15,671 bases of DNA from Pyrodictiaceae archaeon (lineage in GTDB: Archaea > Thermoproteota > Thermoprotei_A > Sulfolobales > Pyrodictiaceae). The notes beneath the pieces were generated by a model. It searched no databases and had not been told where the DNA came from. It worked only from the letters and a program-made list of their open reading frames with translations. The stretch's first letter is position 1. Each line of letters opens with the position of its first letter. The translations under genes were made by a program, and so were the position numbers. The stretch spans positions 1 to 15,671 of the forward strand of contig JALTZQ010000107.1 of assembly GCA_027046105.1 (NCBI GenBank), in the 5' to 3' direction. This document shows, one piece after another, positions 14,235-15,671 of this stretch.

Positions 14235-15097
14235 GGGGTATTCTCTTCATAACGGGGAAAGACATTTCCTACACCCTTTCACCACTCATGTACAATACCA
14301 TGTTTAGTGAACACGGGGTTCGGGTCTACTACTCTGTCCTAGAGGCTGCTAGTAGTGATCATCTAGGTAGGATTATTACTTGGTGTCGTCAAGATGATCG
14401 CTGTCTAGGATTCAATGTCACAAAGCCCTACAAGACTATCGCAGCCCAAATAGTTGATAGACTAGACGATACAGCCACCGAGGTAGGCGCTGTAAACACT
14501 GTTGCTAGGGCTGGTGGTGTGCTTGTAGCCTATAATACTGACTGGTATGGTGTTATAGGGCCTCTTGCACGGTTTGATCCCCCTGCCACGTATGATGGTG
14601 TGCTCTTGGTTGGGGCTGGTGGTGCGGCCCGGGCAGCAGTATATGCTCTACGAGACCGCGTCAAGAAGCTACATGTTGTTAGCCGTAGCGGTGTCTCAGC
14701 AATGGAGCTAGCTGGCTGGGCTAGGAGGAGATGGGGTTTAGAGGCTAAGGGGTATAGGGCATCACGCAGCACTTACAGGGCACTGGTTAGCCGTGTAGAC
14801 CTGGTTGTGAACGCTAGTCCAGCCAGCGGCTTAGACGAGACACCCATACCATTGGATGAGCTAAAGCTACTCAAGCCACCATGCACGGTAATGGACATGG
14901 TCTACACTCCCCCAGAAACACTACTATTAGCCACGGCGTCACGCATAGGCTGCAGGATAATTGATGGTCTCTGGATGCTAGTCTACCAAGCCACTTTCAA
15001 CCTTAAGCTATGGCTTAGCCTAGAAACCACACCCGACAAGCTACGCAACATCATCCTTGCAAATATAAAGAGTAAGCCAGCCACTTGCCTACGCTAA
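14219..15097 (+). CDS. aroE: Shikimate dehydrogenase (NADP-dependent)
   Basis: It reduces 3-dehydroshikimate to shikimate. From ATG 14219 (292 residues), the substrate-binding motif is ISYTLSP (16-22), and NVTKPYK (66-72) ends in the catalytic Lys72. Asn93 in AVNT and the NTD triad 106-108 (catalytic Asp108) are also present. The dinucleotide loop is VGAGGAARA (131-139), and Gln257 in LVYQATF matches the conserved substrate-contacting Gln. The gene overlaps the end of aroB by 16 bases. The operon stops here: dehydroquinate dehydratase, which acts between AroB and AroE, is not encoded in the window. A TTG at 14207 would add four residues. Confidence 0.94.
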   Translation: MWRRVGGILFITGKDISYTLSPLMYNTMFSEHGVRVYYSVLEAASSDHLGRIITWCRQDDRCLGFNVTKPYKTIAAQIVDRLDDTATEVGAVNTVARAGGVLVAYNTDWYGVIGPLARFDPPATYDGVLLVGAGGAARAAVYALRDRVKKLHVVSRSGVSAMELAGWARRRWGLEAKGYRASRSTYRALVSRVDLVVNASPASGLDETPIPLDELKLLKPPCTVMDMVYTPPETLLLATASRIGCRIIDGLWMLVYQATFNLKLWLSLETTPDKLRNIILANIKSKPATCLR

Positions 15098-15300
15098 CCC
15101 CCGACACCTACTCTTAGCGCCTCAACCCCTACAAGACTCCTCAACACACAGATAATGTACACTATTGAAGGCCTAGGCGTCATGCCAATGCGGAGCTCAA
15201 CTGGCTGATGCCTCTTTAGCATGGTGAAATTATGGGGGTTTCGGAGGGCATGTGTTATTCCTGGGAAATTAGGGGGTTATGAATCGGGTTTACTAGGAAG
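15098..15300. other. Intergenic stretch after aroE
   Basis: This lies between two convergent genes. I see no further gene, no RNA structure of note and no strong T-run on the plus strand to end the aro operon. Confidence 0.35.
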
Positions 15301-15333
15301 TTGGTAGAGGAGAAGGAGAAAAAGGTAGGAGGG
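15301..15333 (-). terminator. Pyrimidine-rich, T-run terminator of the aor gene
   Basis: Directly after the tandem stop TAA TAA, the minus strand reads a pyrimidine tract with TTTTT (15319-15323), of the sort that ends transcription in Crenarchaeota. No hairpin is needed. Confidence 0.5.
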
Positions 15334-15336
15334 TTA

Positions 15337-15671
15337 TTAGGCTACTATGTATAGGAATTCTTCGAGGCCTAGCTTCTTCAATGTTTCTGGCTTGGGTTTA
15401 CCGTTCTCCCATCCCCTAATCTCGTAGTAGTATGGTAGGTACTTTTCTATGGCTTCCTTGGCTGTCTTGCCCTTTGCTGGTCCATCTGGTAATGGTTCTT
15501 CGAGGAGCCTCTTTGGTAGTGTATCCTGGTATATGCCTTCTCTTACGCCGAAGAGTCTTTCGGTATTGTATATTCTTTCTCCAATGGTCATGAGTTCTTC
15601 TACTGTTAGGTCTTCCCAGCCCATTGCCGCCTGTAGTAGTGGTACATAGTCTTCGGGTCCAGTGGAGAAGG
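15337..15671 (-). CDS. aor: Aldehyde:ferredoxin oxidoreductase, C-terminal end (cut by window)
   Basis: The visible ~110 residues match the extreme C-terminus of tungsten-pterin aldehyde:ferredoxin oxidoreductases, which oxidise aldehydes to acids with reduction of ferredoxin. The markers, in order, are LTVEELMTIGERIYNTERLF, DTLPKRLLEEPLPDGPAKG and YYYEIRGWENGKP. The frame stays open to the right edge (FSTGPEDYVPLLQAAMGWE before the Met at 15624), so the Met is internal and the gene starts outside the window. The tungstopterin and 4Fe-4S sites lie in the missing part, so the subfamily (AOR, FOR, GAPOR) cannot be told. The gene ends in tandem TAA stops and converges on aroE. Confidence 0.85.
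   Translation of the reverse strand, partial: FSTGPEDYVPLLQAAMGWEDLTVEELMTIGERIYNTERLFGVREGIYQDTLPKRLLEEPLPDGPAKGKTAKEAIEKYLPYYYEIRGWENGKPKPETLKKLGLEEFLYIVA

Overview
The window looks like chromosome of a hyperthermophilic crenarchaeon, probably of the Desulfurococcales (a Pyrodictiaceae-type organism such as Hyperthermus or Pyrodictium is my best guess). The pointers are a CdvA cell-division protein, a HEPN/nucleotidyltransferase pair, split transketolase subunits, a tungsten-type aldehyde:ferredoxin oxidoreductase C-terminus, archaeal TATA-like boxes and many TTG starts behind Shine-Dalgarno (SD) sequences. The genus is an inference; only the crenarchaeal character is well supported. No tRNA, rRNA, CRISPR array or insertion sequence was seen.

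Left part (1-4035): a protein-tyrosine-phosphatase-fold protein that has lost its catalytic residues; a decaying HEPN/MNT toxin-antitoxin-type pair whose HEPN gene is broken at two homopolymer runs; and, on the minus strand, a secreted, threonine-stalked, C-terminally anchored metalloprotease-like protein.

Middle part (4036-9415): a class I SAM methyltransferase, a CPA2-type cation/proton antiporter and a class 2-like dihydroorotate dehydrogenase run on the plus strand. A membrane glycosyltransferase (family 2) converges on them from the minus strand. Next comes cdvA, alone and with its own promoter and terminator-like hairpin, without cdvB or cdvC beside it.

Right part (9416-15097): a divergent aromatic amino-acid block. 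On the minus strand, in transcription order, are the transketolase N-terminal subunit, the transketolase C-terminal subunit and a fused chorismate mutase-prephenate dehydrogenase. On the plus strand are DAHP synthase, 3-dehydroquinate synthase and shikimate dehydrogenase. Both arms start from one intergenic region. Transketolase can supply erythrose 4-phosphate, a DAHP synthase substrate; DAHP synthase, AroB and AroE begin the shikimate pathway; the fusion enzyme converts chorismate towards tyrosine. Dehydroquinate dehydratase, shikimate kinase, EPSP synthase and chorismate synthase are not in the window.

Right edge (15098-15671): the C-terminal end of an aldehyde:ferredoxin oxidoreductase gene on the minus strand, cut by the window.
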